Source of the DNA: Arthrobacter sp. ISL-28
GTDB taxonomy: Bacteria; Actinomycetota; Actinomycetes; Actinomycetales; Micrococcaceae
Length of the DNA stretch: 64,000 nucleotides
Direction of reading: 5' to 3'
Assembly (NCBI RefSeq): GCF_018613875.1
Contig: NZ_JAGGPJ010000006.1
Span: forward strand, 133,081-197,080
In this document: in pieces, positions 57,742 through 64,000 of the stretch
How the letters are laid out: every line of letters begins with the position of its first letter
How positions within the stretch are numbered: position 1 is the stretch's first letter
Program-made: the position numbers and the translations under genes
The notes under the pieces: model-generated
What the model saw: only the letters and a program-made list of their open reading frames with translations
What the model was told of the DNA's origin: nothing
Database searches by the model: none

Positions 57742-57808
57742 GGCTGACAGTTCAGTCTGAAGTTCAGGCTGGCAAGTCAGGGCTGGCAAGTCAGGGCTGA
57801 CAATTCAG
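57742..57808. repeat. tandem repeats of about 14 bp after dodecin
   Basis: Four to five degenerate units resembling GGCTGGCAAGTCAG or GGCTGACAATTCAG follow one another between the dodecin gene and the small minus-strand ORFs. Two units are identical. No protein or RNA role is apparent. Confidence 0.7.
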
Positions 57809-57845
57809 GGCCGGCGGCCCAGATGCTGCAGCCCAGCTGGTCAGA

Positions 57846-58088
57846 TCAGTCCTTAGCCCACACCTGGACGGGGTCGCCGCCGCACAACAGACGGCGGCCC
57901 TGCCCTGCAAACTCTACCCAGAGAAGCTCCTGATGCTGGGAGACCTCGTCGACGTGCGCGGAGTCGAAGCCGTAGCCGGCCCTTTCCACCCACACCTCTT
58001 CGCCGGGCGCCAGTTCCGTCCAACGGTGTGGCGCCAGCGGGGTGGCGGCTGTGGCAGGGCGCTGCTGCAGCCCCACATGGGACCTCAT
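57846..58088 (-). CDS. small unknown protein, second of a coupled pair
   Basis: Unrecognised 80-residue ORF with protein-like character. The stretch HRWTELAPGEEVWVERAGYG leads into SQHQELLWVEFAGQGRRLLC and a final DPVQVWAKD, a beta-rich pattern. It starts at ATG 58088, which overlaps the TGA of the preceding small ORF (ATGA), good evidence of coupled translation. It is rich in Trp for its size. No family could be named. The pair could be an immunity- or toxin-like module or an orphan remnant. Confidence 0.5.
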   Translation of the reverse strand: MRSHVGLQQRPATAATPLAPHRWTELAPGEEVWVERAGYGFDSAHVDEVSQHQELLWVEFAGQGRRLLCGGDPVQVWAKD

Positions 58089-58279
58089 GATTCCCGGCTG
58101 CCCTGCCGACGGCGCCATAGCGTGGGTGCCCCTTGATAGGCGGGAAGGACCTGGCCCTCGAAGAACATGTGGGTTTCCTGCGGCGACTCGTCCGGAGTCC
58201 ACAGGCCCGATACCGGGCAGTGGGCTCCGGTCGAAGCGGCTGGCGCCTGGCGTGCCTTGAGCAATGCGATGCGTTTCAT
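58085..58279 (-). CDS. small CPxSGxW-motif protein, first of a coupled pair
   Basis: A 64-residue ORF, MKRIALLKARQ..., with the striking segment AHCPVSGLWTPDESPQETHM followed by FFEGQVLPAYQGAPTLWRRR. The CPxSGxW...GxxxPAYxGxxxxW spacing looks like a conserved small domain, but no family can be named with confidence. ATG 58279 is preceded by AAGGATGG at long spacing. Its TGA overlaps the next ATG. Upstream on the same strand lies a decayed helix-turn-helix gene, which may once have been part of the same transcript. Confidence 0.5.
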   Translation of the reverse strand: MKRIALLKARQAPAASTGAHCPVSGLWTPDESPQETHMFFEGQVLPAYQGAPTLWRRRQGSRES

Positions 58280-58429
58280 CGTTGAATGCCATCCTTGGTG
58301 GTCGAAGAAGGTCTCCTCTAAGGCTAAGAAGGTGGCTGCGCACTCCCAATGGGCGGATGGCCAGAATCCGTTCTGGAGTATGGGCAGCAGCACAACGGGC
58401 CGCTCTCCTAGGAAAGGTTTGAGCCGTGC

Positions 58430-58691
58430 GGCCGTGGAGCGGTCTCCCACTTCGGCGGGCGTGCTTGGTGCGTCGGAGCGCTTTGCCTCCTCCTCCGTCC
58501 GCCGTTTCCGCGCCCAGGCTGCCCAACAGGGCCAGCGCGTCAGCAGAGGGCGAGCCAGGTTTTGCGGAGAAAACACAAGGCGCGTGTAGTAGTCAGTGCT
58601 CACACCTGCGAGCCGGGCAATTTCTTCCCGGCGCGGGCCTGGATCACGCACACACAACTGCTGACGCAGGCCGTCCTGGTGCATAGGCTCG
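58430..58691 (-). pseudogene. remnant of an XRE/MmyB-like helix-turn-helix regulator
   Basis: GPRREEIARLAGVSTDYYTRL is the helix-turn-helix core of MmyB-like regulators (usual form GLRREEVAxLAGVSxDYYTRLEQGR). Upstream residues are degraded and the EQGR part is missing. After about 14 residues the expected PSADALALLGSLG-type helix continues in another frame (around 58535). The C-terminal ligand-binding domain is not present. The segment is therefore a truncated, frameshifted fragment. Its ends are approximate. Confidence 0.55.
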
Positions 58692-58768
58692 ACCAAGAGC
58701 CACATCCCGTAAACCTTCCGAGTCCCTGAACGCTTCCGATACCGTGAGCCCCGAGGAGAAGAACCGTC

Positions 58769-59638
58769 ATGTCCCTGACACCTGAATCCACCAACCCTGC
58801 CGCCCAGAGCCTGGACATCCCCCGGCTCACGTTGAACAACGGCATTACCATTCCCCAGCTGGGGTTCGGCGTCTTCCAAGTGCCGCCGGAGGAGACCCAG
58901 CGGATCGTTGAGGACGCCCTCGATGCCGGCTACCGGCACATCGATACCGCCGCAGCCTACCGGAACGAGGCAGGGGTGGGAGCGGCGATCGCAGCCTCGG
59001 GCATTCCACGGGAAGAACTGTTCATCACCACCAAGCTTCGGAACGGCGAACAGGGCAACGCGCACGAGGCCTTCCAGAACAGCCGGAAAACCCTCGGCCT
59101 CGACTACGTTGACCTCTACCTGATTCACTGGCCGGTACCCTCGCAGGGGCTCTACACCGAAGCCTGGAAAGCCATGGAAAAGATTTACGCCAACAGCCAG
59201 GTCCGGGCCATCGGCGTCTCCAACTTCCTAGAAGAGCATCTGGACACTCTTCTGGCGGCAGCGGAGATCGTTCCGGCCGTGAACCAGATCGAGCTCCACC
59301 CGACATTCCAGCAGTCGGCACTGGCCGCGAAGTGCCGTTCACATGGCATCGCAGTCGAGGCCTACAGCCCCTTGGGCCAGGGCGCCGACCTGAACGCCAA
59401 GTCCGTGACGGAACTGGCCGAGCACAGGGGCGCCACTCCCGCTCAGATCGTCCTCGCCTGGCACCTCGCGGCCGGAACCATCGTCATTCCGAAATCCGCC
59501 GACTCCGCCCGCATGCGGGAGAACATCGCAGCTGCGTCCATCTCCCTGGGTCCCGCAGAAATCGAGGCGGTCAACGCGTTGGAGGCCGATGCCCGGGTTG
59601 GCGCGGATCCCGCCGTTGCCGCCTTTACCCAGCTCTAG
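58769..59638 (+). CDS. aldo/keto reductase (AKR5/2,5-diketogluconate reductase type)
   Basis: NADPH-dependent reductase of carbonyl compounds with the AKR TIM-barrel. Signatures: IPQLGFGVFQVPPEETQRIV, DAGYRHIDTAAAYRNEAGVG (catalytic Asp and Tyr), ELFITTKLRN with catalytic Lys, DLYLIHWPVP with catalytic His, and the cofactor stretch IVIPKSADSARMRENI. Length (289 aa) is normal. AGGAG precedes ATG 58769. The next AKR gene follows by 17 bases, so they are co-transcribed. It is a paralogue of the third AKR at 61112. Substrates unknown. Confidence 0.9.
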   Translation: MSLTPESTNPAAQSLDIPRLTLNNGITIPQLGFGVFQVPPEETQRIVEDALDAGYRHIDTAAAYRNEAGVGAAIAASGIPREELFITTKLRNGEQGNAHEAFQNSRKTLGLDYVDLYLIHWPVPSQGLYTEAWKAMEKIYANSQVRAIGVSNFLEEHLDTLLAAAEIVPAVNQIELHPTFQQSALAAKCRSHGIAVEAYSPLGQGADLNAKSVTELAEHRGATPAQIVLAWHLAAGTIVIPKSADSARMRENIAAASISLGPAEIEAVNALEADARVGADPAVAAFTQL

Positions 59639-59655
59639 CCCAAGGACGGCACTGC

Positions 59656-60627
59656 ATGAAGTACACCCATCTGGGCCGCTCCGGCCTGAAAGTCTCCCGG
59701 CTGTGCCTCGGCACCATGAATTTCGGCCCCCGAACTGACGAGGCCGCGTCCCATGCCATCATGGATTCCGCACTGGAGTCCGGGATCAACTTCTTCGACA
59801 CAGCCAATGTTTATGGCGGGGCGGAGCACCGCGGCCGGACCGAGGAAATCATTGGCCGGTGGTTCGCCAAAGGCGGCGAGCGCCGCGAATGCACTGTGCT
59901 CGCAACCAAGCTCTACGGCATCATGACGGACCGGCCCAACGAGTCCAGGCTCTCGGCACTCAATATCCGCCGGGCCCTCGATGCCAGCCTGAAGCGCCTG
60001 CAGACCGACTACATCGACCTCTACCAGTTCCACCACGTGGACCGGAACACGCCCTGGGACGAAATCTGGCAGGCGACCGAGGTGGCGGTCCAGCAAGGCA
60101 AGATCCTCTATTCGGGCAGCAGCAACTTCGCCGGCTGGCACATCGCCCAGGCGCAGGAGTCCGCCGCCCGGCGCAACTACACCGGCCTGGTCAGCGAGCA
60201 GTCCATCTATAACCTCATTGTCAGGAACGTGGAACTTGAGGTGATCCCGGCCGCGCAGCAATACGGACTCGGAATTATTCCCTGGTCTCCCCTACAGGGC
60301 GGCCTTCTCGGCGGGGTGCTGAACAAGGAGCACGACGGCGTTCGCCGCCTTGAGGGGCGCGCCCAGGAAACGCTGAAGAAGCACTCCGTCCAGATCCGCG
60401 AGTACGAGGATTTCGCCGCGGAACTGGGCCACGAGCCCGGCGATGTCGCCCTCGCCTGGCTGCTGCACCAACCCGCGGTCACCGCCCCGATCGTTGGCCC
60501 CCGCACGCAGGATCAGCTCGACGCCGCCATTCGGGCCCTGGATGTCACGCTGAACGAAGACGCGCTCAAGCGCCTTGACAGCATCTTCCCGGGCCACCGC
60601 ACCGCCCCTGAAGACTACGCATGGTGA
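59656..60627 (+). CDS. aldo/keto reductase (YghZ/Kv-beta-like type)
   Basis: A different AKR subfamily from its neighbours. It starts MKYTHLGRSGLKVSRLCLGT, with NFFDTANVYGG (catalytic Asp/Tyr), TVLATKLYG (Lys), DLYQFHHVDRNTPWDEI (His) and the late cofactor motif APIVGPRTQDQLDAAI. This resembles potassium-channel beta-subunit-like and YghZ-type reductases. At 323 residues it is normal. ATG 59656 lies 17 bases after the previous AKR stop with AAGGA upstream. Substrates unknown; NADPH use is expected. Confidence 0.9.
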   Translation: MKYTHLGRSGLKVSRLCLGTMNFGPRTDEAASHAIMDSALESGINFFDTANVYGGAEHRGRTEEIIGRWFAKGGERRECTVLATKLYGIMTDRPNESRLSALNIRRALDASLKRLQTDYIDLYQFHHVDRNTPWDEIWQATEVAVQQGKILYSGSSNFAGWHIAQAQESAARRNYTGLVSEQSIYNLIVRNVELEVIPAAQQYGLGIIPWSPLQGGLLGGVLNKEHDGVRRLEGRAQETLKKHSVQIREYEDFAAELGHEPGDVALAWLLHQPAVTAPIVGPRTQDQLDAAIRALDVTLNEDALKRLDSIFPGHRTAPEDYAW

Positions 60628-60709
60628 TGGCCCGGCTGGTGAGGGCAGTGCCTGGTGATGGCGCTACCTGATAATGGCCCTGCCTGGCGGCGGCCTGCCC
60701 TGGCATAGA

Positions 60710-60907
60710 TTACTCCGGTCGGTTCCTGGCTGGCGGGTGCTGCGGATCTTCCAGCGCCGGATCATCAGGCTGGCCCGATGGTCCCGTTGGCGGTCCCGGA
60801 GAATCCTGCGGCGGGACGGCGGGATCTTCCAGGGGCGGATCCTGGGTGGGGTCAAACGGAAATCCCTCGCCAGGGCTTTGGGATGGATCGGCGGGTGTTT
60901 CGCTCAT
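60710..60907 (-). CDS. small Pro-rich protein
   Basis: A 65-residue protein made almost wholly of Pro, Asp, Glu, Gly and Ser (SETPADPSQSPGEGFPFDPT, then DPPLEDPAVPPQDSPG), with repeated DPP/PxDP units and no predicted fold. ATG 60907 is preceded by AAGGAG with seven bases spacing, the main support for a real gene. It lies between AKR genes on the opposite strand. Confidence 0.5.
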   Translation of the reverse strand: MSETPADPSQSPGEGFPFDPTQDPPLEDPAVPPQDSPGPPTGPSGQPDDPALEDPQHPPARNRPE

Positions 60908-61111
60908 GAGGGACTCCTTGTGCTCGCGTGGAATTGCCCGTCATCAGGTGCAGGTCAAGCAGTGCGCCCGGTCCGTTGCCCATGTACCGGTGACCTTCAA
61001 GGGATATCAGCGCAGCATCGGATAGTCCAGAGGACCAGTACTACCGCTGCCGGAACAGGCAGAGCCAGACCACCTCTGTGCAAAAGCCTGATCATAGGAA
61101 AGACTTTGCGC

Positions 61112-61942
61112 ATGGCACTCTCACCGCTAATCGAGCTGAACGATGGCCACCGGATACCGCAAATCGGGCTTGGCACCTGGCCGCTCAACGACCGCGAGGT
61201 GGCGGACGCCGTCGTACGTGCTGTGGAAGCCGGATACCGCCATATTGATACTGCTGTGAAATACGGCAACGAAGCCGGAGTAGGCGAAGGAATCCGCGCA
61301 AGCGGATTAGACCGGGAAGAATTCTTCATCGCCACCAAACTCGACGGTGAGTTCCAAGGCGAGGACAGGGCTGTGGCCGGCCTGGAGGGCTCGCTCAAAC
61401 GACTGAATATGGACTACGTGGACTTGCTGCTGATCCATTGGCCGCTCCCCCGTCGCGGCGACTTCATCTCGACGTGGAAGACGTTTGAACGGCTTCAGGC
61501 CGAGGGCAAAGCACGTTCCATCGGCGTGTCGAATTTCAAACCATCCCACCTTGAACAGCTCATGTGGGCAAGCGAAGTGGTCCCCGCCGTCAACCAGATC
61601 CAGCTCAACCCTTCGGTCACGCGGTCGGCCGACTGCGCCTACCACGAGCACCACGGGATAGTCACGGAGTCGTACAGCCCGCTCGGGGCAAGTTCTGGCC
61701 TGTTGTCCGCGCCTGTGCTCACGCGAATTGCGAGAAAACACGGCAAAACGGAGAGCCAGGTGGTGCTCCGCTGGCATATCCAACAGGGCTTGGTGGCCAT
61801 CCCGAAGTCCGGCAACGCGCAGCGGATGAAAGAAAATATCGACGTCTTTAGTTTCACTCTGGACCACGAGGACCTGACAGCCATAGACACGCTGGATGAA
61901 GGGCCTGAGGCGGGCGTGAACTCAGATGTCCAAGGGCATTGA
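61112..61942 (+). CDS. aldo/keto reductase (AKR5 type, third of the cluster)
   Basis: A second AKR5-like enzyme, similar to that at 58769. Signatures: IPQIGLGTWPLNDREVADAV, EAGYRHIDTAVKYGNEAGVG, FFIATKLDGEFQGEDRA, DLLLIHWPLPRRGDF and LVAIPKSGNAQRMKENIDVF. Length 276 residues. ATG 61112 has AGGAAAGA upstream; the frame is open much farther upstream but without protein character. It reduces unidentified carbonyl substrates. A stress role would fit the neighbouring genes, as inference only. Confidence 0.89.
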   Translation: MALSPLIELNDGHRIPQIGLGTWPLNDREVADAVVRAVEAGYRHIDTAVKYGNEAGVGEGIRASGLDREEFFIATKLDGEFQGEDRAVAGLEGSLKRLNMDYVDLLLIHWPLPRRGDFISTWKTFERLQAEGKARSIGVSNFKPSHLEQLMWASEVVPAVNQIQLNPSVTRSADCAYHEHHGIVTESYSPLGASSGLLSAPVLTRIARKHGKTESQVVLRWHIQQGLVAIPKSGNAQRMKENIDVFSFTLDHEDLTAIDTLDEGPEAGVNSDVQGH

Positions 61943-62000
61943 GGCCGGCCTGAGACACCCCTCCGAGGCAGGATTCTTTGAAAACCAACTGGCAGAAAAA

Positions 62001-62022
62001 TAGTAAGCATGTTTAGTATTAG
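62001..62022. promoter_or_regulatory. GTAAGCATGCTTAC-like element (copy 4)
   Basis: TAGTAAGCATGTTTAGTATT lies about 65-85 bases upstream of the GlsB-like gene. AATAGTAAGCATG is the reverse complement of CATGCTTACTATT at the start of the window, an exact match over 13 bases. Confidence 0.45.
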
Positions 62023-62086
62023 GGAGAAGGACGAAGCGTACCCGGCACACCGGGTGCCTCCTCTATGAAGAAGAAGGAACGATAAA

Positions 62087-62353
62087 ATGGGTTTTTTCGC
62101 ATTTCTGATTCTGGGCCTCATTGCCGGAGCCATTGCTAAGGCGATCCTCCCCGGCCGGCAGGGCGGCGGCATTCTCGTCACACTGCTGCTTGGTGTTGTC
62201 GGAGCATTCCTCGGCGGTTGGCTCGGCAGCCTTATTTTCGGCACCGGACTCCAGGAATTCTTCTCACTTCAGACGTGGCTGCTGGCAATCGGCGGGGCAA
62301 TCATCGTCCTGCTGATTTACGGCATGGTCACCAATCGACGCAGCGTCCGCTAG
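62087..62353 (+). CDS. GlsB/YeaQ/YmgE family stress-response membrane protein
   Basis: An 88-residue, three-helix membrane protein of the transglycosylase-associated family (PF04226). Despite the name these are small envelope stress proteins without known enzyme activity. The helices are FFAFLILGLIAGAIAKAILP, ILVTLLLGVVGAFLGGWLG and WLLAIGGAIIVLLIYGMV, with the family PGRQGGG loop after the first. ATG 62087 follows GAAGGAACG. A shared inverted-repeat element lies upstream and a strong terminator downstream. Confidence 0.9.
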   Translation: MGFFAFLILGLIAGAIAKAILPGRQGGGILVTLLLGVVGAFLGGWLGSLIFGTGLQEFFSLQTWLLAIGGAIIVLLIYGMVTNRRSVR

Positions 62354-62366
62354 GCGGAGCACGGCA

Positions 62367-62404
62367 GGAAACCGGCCCCGGGACACTTTCCCGGGGCCGT
62401 TTCC
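62367..62404 (+). terminator. intrinsic terminator after the GlsB-like gene
   Basis: GGAAACCGGCCCCGGGA pairs with TCCCGGGGCCGTTTCC (62389-62404) around a short loop, with one bulged base. Confidence 0.8.
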
Positions 62405-62469
62405 ATAGCAAGGCTTCATCGGCTGAACTTTCTCCATCTACATACCCCTCTCAAGAGCAGGAGTTCATC

Positions 62470-63045
62470 ATGAAATCCAAACTTCTCTTCGGCGCCGGAA
62501 TTGCTGCAGGTTACGTTCTCGGATCCAGGTCCGGCCGGGCCGCGTACGACAAACTCAAAGCACGGGCAACAAGCATTTGGGACAGCAAGCCCGTCCAGGA
62601 CAAGGTCACCGCAGCCACCGAGGTCGTCAAGGAAAAGGCACCTGAGGTGGGCGACCAGCTCTCCGAAGCAGCACGCCGCGCCGGAACCGTGCTCAGCTCG
62701 GCCATACACCGCGACGCTTCCAAATCAGCCGACGCCACGTCAGGTGGAACGTCCGCCTCAGTCGGAACATCCGTCTCAAGCGGGACTAGCGCGTCCGCGA
62801 CCAGCACTTCAGGGACCGGCGCTTCAGGGACCGGCGCTTCAACCGGTGCGGGGGCCGGCGGCGATACGCTGGGCAGCGGGCACGTTCCCGCTCACAGCAC
62901 GCACCCGGAGACAGTAAATCTCGGCACTACTTCTGATGTTGAGTCCGATCCTGCCCGGAACGATGCAATGGGTCAGGACTGGTCTGACGAAGGTGGTGCC
63001 ACTGACGCTGGGGCCGCCACAAACGTGGACTCCAAGAGGCACTAA
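62470..63045 (+). CDS. YtxH-like small membrane-associated protein with Ser/Thr/Gly tail
   Basis: The 191-residue protein starts with a short hydrophobic helix and the pattern KLLFGAGIAAGYVLGSRSGR, then AAYDKLKARATSIWDSKPVQ, like YtxH/DUF883-type envelope stress proteins. An amphipathic helical stretch follows to about residue 75. A repetitive Ser/Thr/Gly/Ala tail (SGTGASGTGAST-type) and an acidic end complete it. CAGGAG precedes ATG 62470. Function unknown; the position after the GlsB-like gene suggests a stress role. The tail contains 15-bp tandem DNA repeats (about 62809-62838). Confidence 0.72.
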   Translation: MKSKLLFGAGIAAGYVLGSRSGRAAYDKLKARATSIWDSKPVQDKVTAATEVVKEKAPEVGDQLSEAARRAGTVLSSAIHRDASKSADATSGGTSASVGTSVSSGTSASATSTSGTGASGTGASTGAGAGGDTLGSGHVPAHSTHPETVNLGTTSDVESDPARNDAMGQDWSDEGGATDAGAATNVDSKRH

Positions 63046-63202
63046 CCAAGGTTCGGCCTGTGCATGGGCTCTGTTCTCGAACTCTGTTCAGGAACTATAT
63101 GCATGCCTTCCGTTCAGTATCGGCGAAATGCTGACGCTACACCCGTCTTAAAGATCGGTGCCCGGGCCCTAAATTGTCGGACCCCGCTGGCAGAGTCTTC
63201 GT

Positions 63203-64000
63203 ATGGACGCCGTTGGGGGACGCAGAGCTGGTACAGCGGGCCGGGCATCAGTGCCCCGCCGGCGTACCGGTTTGTTGCGCAGTGGCGTCCCTGGCTCCAG
63301 GGCTATCGCTCCTGGCCACCTTTCCAGCACCGCCGTTGCGGACACTTCTTCGTCCGACGGCGGTGCTTCGGTCGGCGGCTCCCTCACCGGCGGCCACTTC
63401 GCTCCCACCCCCTTCTCCGGCGGGCATACTGCCTTCAGAGGCAGGGCGTTGGAGGACCTGCGCCGGTGTCTGGCGTTGGCGGAGGCCGCGGTTGAGAGCA
63501 TGCCTGAGGAGCTGACACTGGCCGGATTCGGTGACGCAGCGGATTTCGCCGACCTCGTTGAGGGGCTCTCCCGCCGGGTCGGCCACCTCCAGCTGCTCGC
63601 CACGGCCGTGGTGGACAGGACACGCACTGCGGCGATCAACGCCGCCGGACCAGCCCTCAAAGCAGCCGGCTGGACCACCGGCTGGGGCACCGAAACCGCC
63701 GGGGCCGAAGCCGCCGCACCAGTGGCGGTGCCCGCCCCGGGGCCGGTGGCTGACGGGTGCCGGAACACCGCCGAGTTCCTGCGCGTCAGGCTGCGGATCA
63801 GCGCCGCCGAAGCCCGCCGCCGCCTCGCCGTGGCCACCGCCGTACTCCCCCGCACCGGCATCACCGGCCAGCCCACACCCCCGCACTGCGAACACACCGC
63901 CGCGGTCCTGGCCGCCGGAACCATCGCCTCCCGCGCCGGAACCATCATCACCACCGCCCTGGACAAAAACCGCCCCACCGCCCACCCCGCCATGCTCCAC
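63203..64000 (+). CDS. HNH endonuclease with DUF222 (13E12 family), 5' part only
   Basis: The open frame from ATG 63203 runs off the window end (266 codons without stop). After a low-complexity Gly/Ser/Arg start, residues from about 75 match the DUF222 region of actinobacterial 13E12-type HNH proteins: LEDLRRCLALAEAAVESMPE, VEGLSRRVGHLQLLATAVVD, NTAEFLRVRLRISAAEARRR and EHTAAVLAAGTIASRAGTII. The HNH motif would lie beyond the window. This family is often present in many copies per genome and may be mobile. CAGAGT six bases before the ATG and no Shine-Dalgarno sequence suggest a leaderless start. Confidence 0.8.
   Translation, partial: MDAVGGRRAGTAGRASVPRRRTGLLRSGVPGSRAIAPGHLSSTAVADTSSSDGGASVGGSLTGGHFAPTPFSGGHTAFRGRALEDLRRCLALAEAAVESMPEELTLAGFGDAADFADLVEGLSRRVGHLQLLATAVVDRTRTAAINAAGPALKAAGWTTGWGTETAGAEAAAPVAVPAPGPVADGCRNTAEFLRVRLRISAAEARRRLAVATAVLPRTGITGQPTPPHCEHTAAVLAAGTIASRAGTIITTALDKNRPTAHPAMLH

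Noticed and set aside
1..64000. CRISPR array, tRNA/rRNA genes, prophage, intact IS element, replication origin
   Set aside because: None seen: no regularly spaced identical repeats with unique spacers, no tRNA cloverleaf or CCA-type end recognised, no transposase or phage structural genes.

Overview
The window is a high-GC chromosomal segment from an actinobacterium, most likely a member of the Micrococcaceae close to Arthrobacter/Pseudarthrobacter. Pointers are the GC-rich codon use, many GTG/TTG starts, Ku plus a Pol-PE-ligase LigD, GAF-ANTAR and 13E12/DUF222 HNH proteins, and a citrate-hydroxamate siderophore operon whose gene content fits arthrobactin. No tRNA, rRNA, CRISPR array, prophage or intact insertion sequence was seen.

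Layout. 1-5 kb: a membrane-anchored low-complexity protein, a YihY/BrkB membrane protein, a strong bidirectional terminator, an acyl-CoA dehydrogenase-like gene preceded by a coupled 51-codon ORF, and a type I signal peptidase. 5-15 kb: a secreted FG-GAP-repeat protein, an O-methyltransferase, a thiamine-binding-like protein divergent from a TetR regulator, a GAF-ANTAR gene with an apparent frameshift, small unknown genes, a GDPD-azlC-azlD operon and a DUF445 protein. 15-27 kb: a secreted M1 metallopeptidase with a large insertion, a 5-oxoprolinase operon (pxpABC), an MFS exporter, a GH65 disaccharide phosphorylase with beta-phosphoglucomutase, and an esterase. 27-32 kb: the fructose PTS operon fruR-fruK-fruA followed by HPr. 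32-37 kb: small stress-type proteins and the divergent Ku/LigD end-joining pair. 38-42 kb: an MHS-family transporter, a FUSC membrane protein and an SDR overlapping convergently. 42-49.4 kb: a five-gene translationally coupled siderophore operon with a DtxR/IdeR-like box at its promoter. 49.6-53 kb: a small membrane protein, a STAS-like protein coupled to a small protein, and an acyltransferase-GNAT pair. 53-57.4 kb: an operon for a four-carbon sugar acid (DUF1537 kinase, LtnD-like dehydrogenase, class II aldolase) divergent from its GntR regulator, with clear palindromic operators between them. 57.4-64 kb: dodecin, a pair of coupled small unknown ORFs beside a decayed helix-turn-helix gene, three aldo/keto reductases, small stress membrane proteins and the 5' part of an HNH endonuclease gene.

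Window-wide patterns. Six genes have TANNNT exactly six bases before the start codon and no Shine-Dalgarno sequence, which suggests leaderless mRNAs. A GTAAGCATGCTTAC-like inverted repeat recurs upstream of four small membrane or stress-type genes. Two paralogous small proteins sharing the DALYRxLDT motif sit next to regulators: one beside GAF-ANTAR, one translationally coupled to a STAS-like protein. Gene starts were chosen from Shine-Dalgarno position, coupling or leaderless spacing; no database search was possible.
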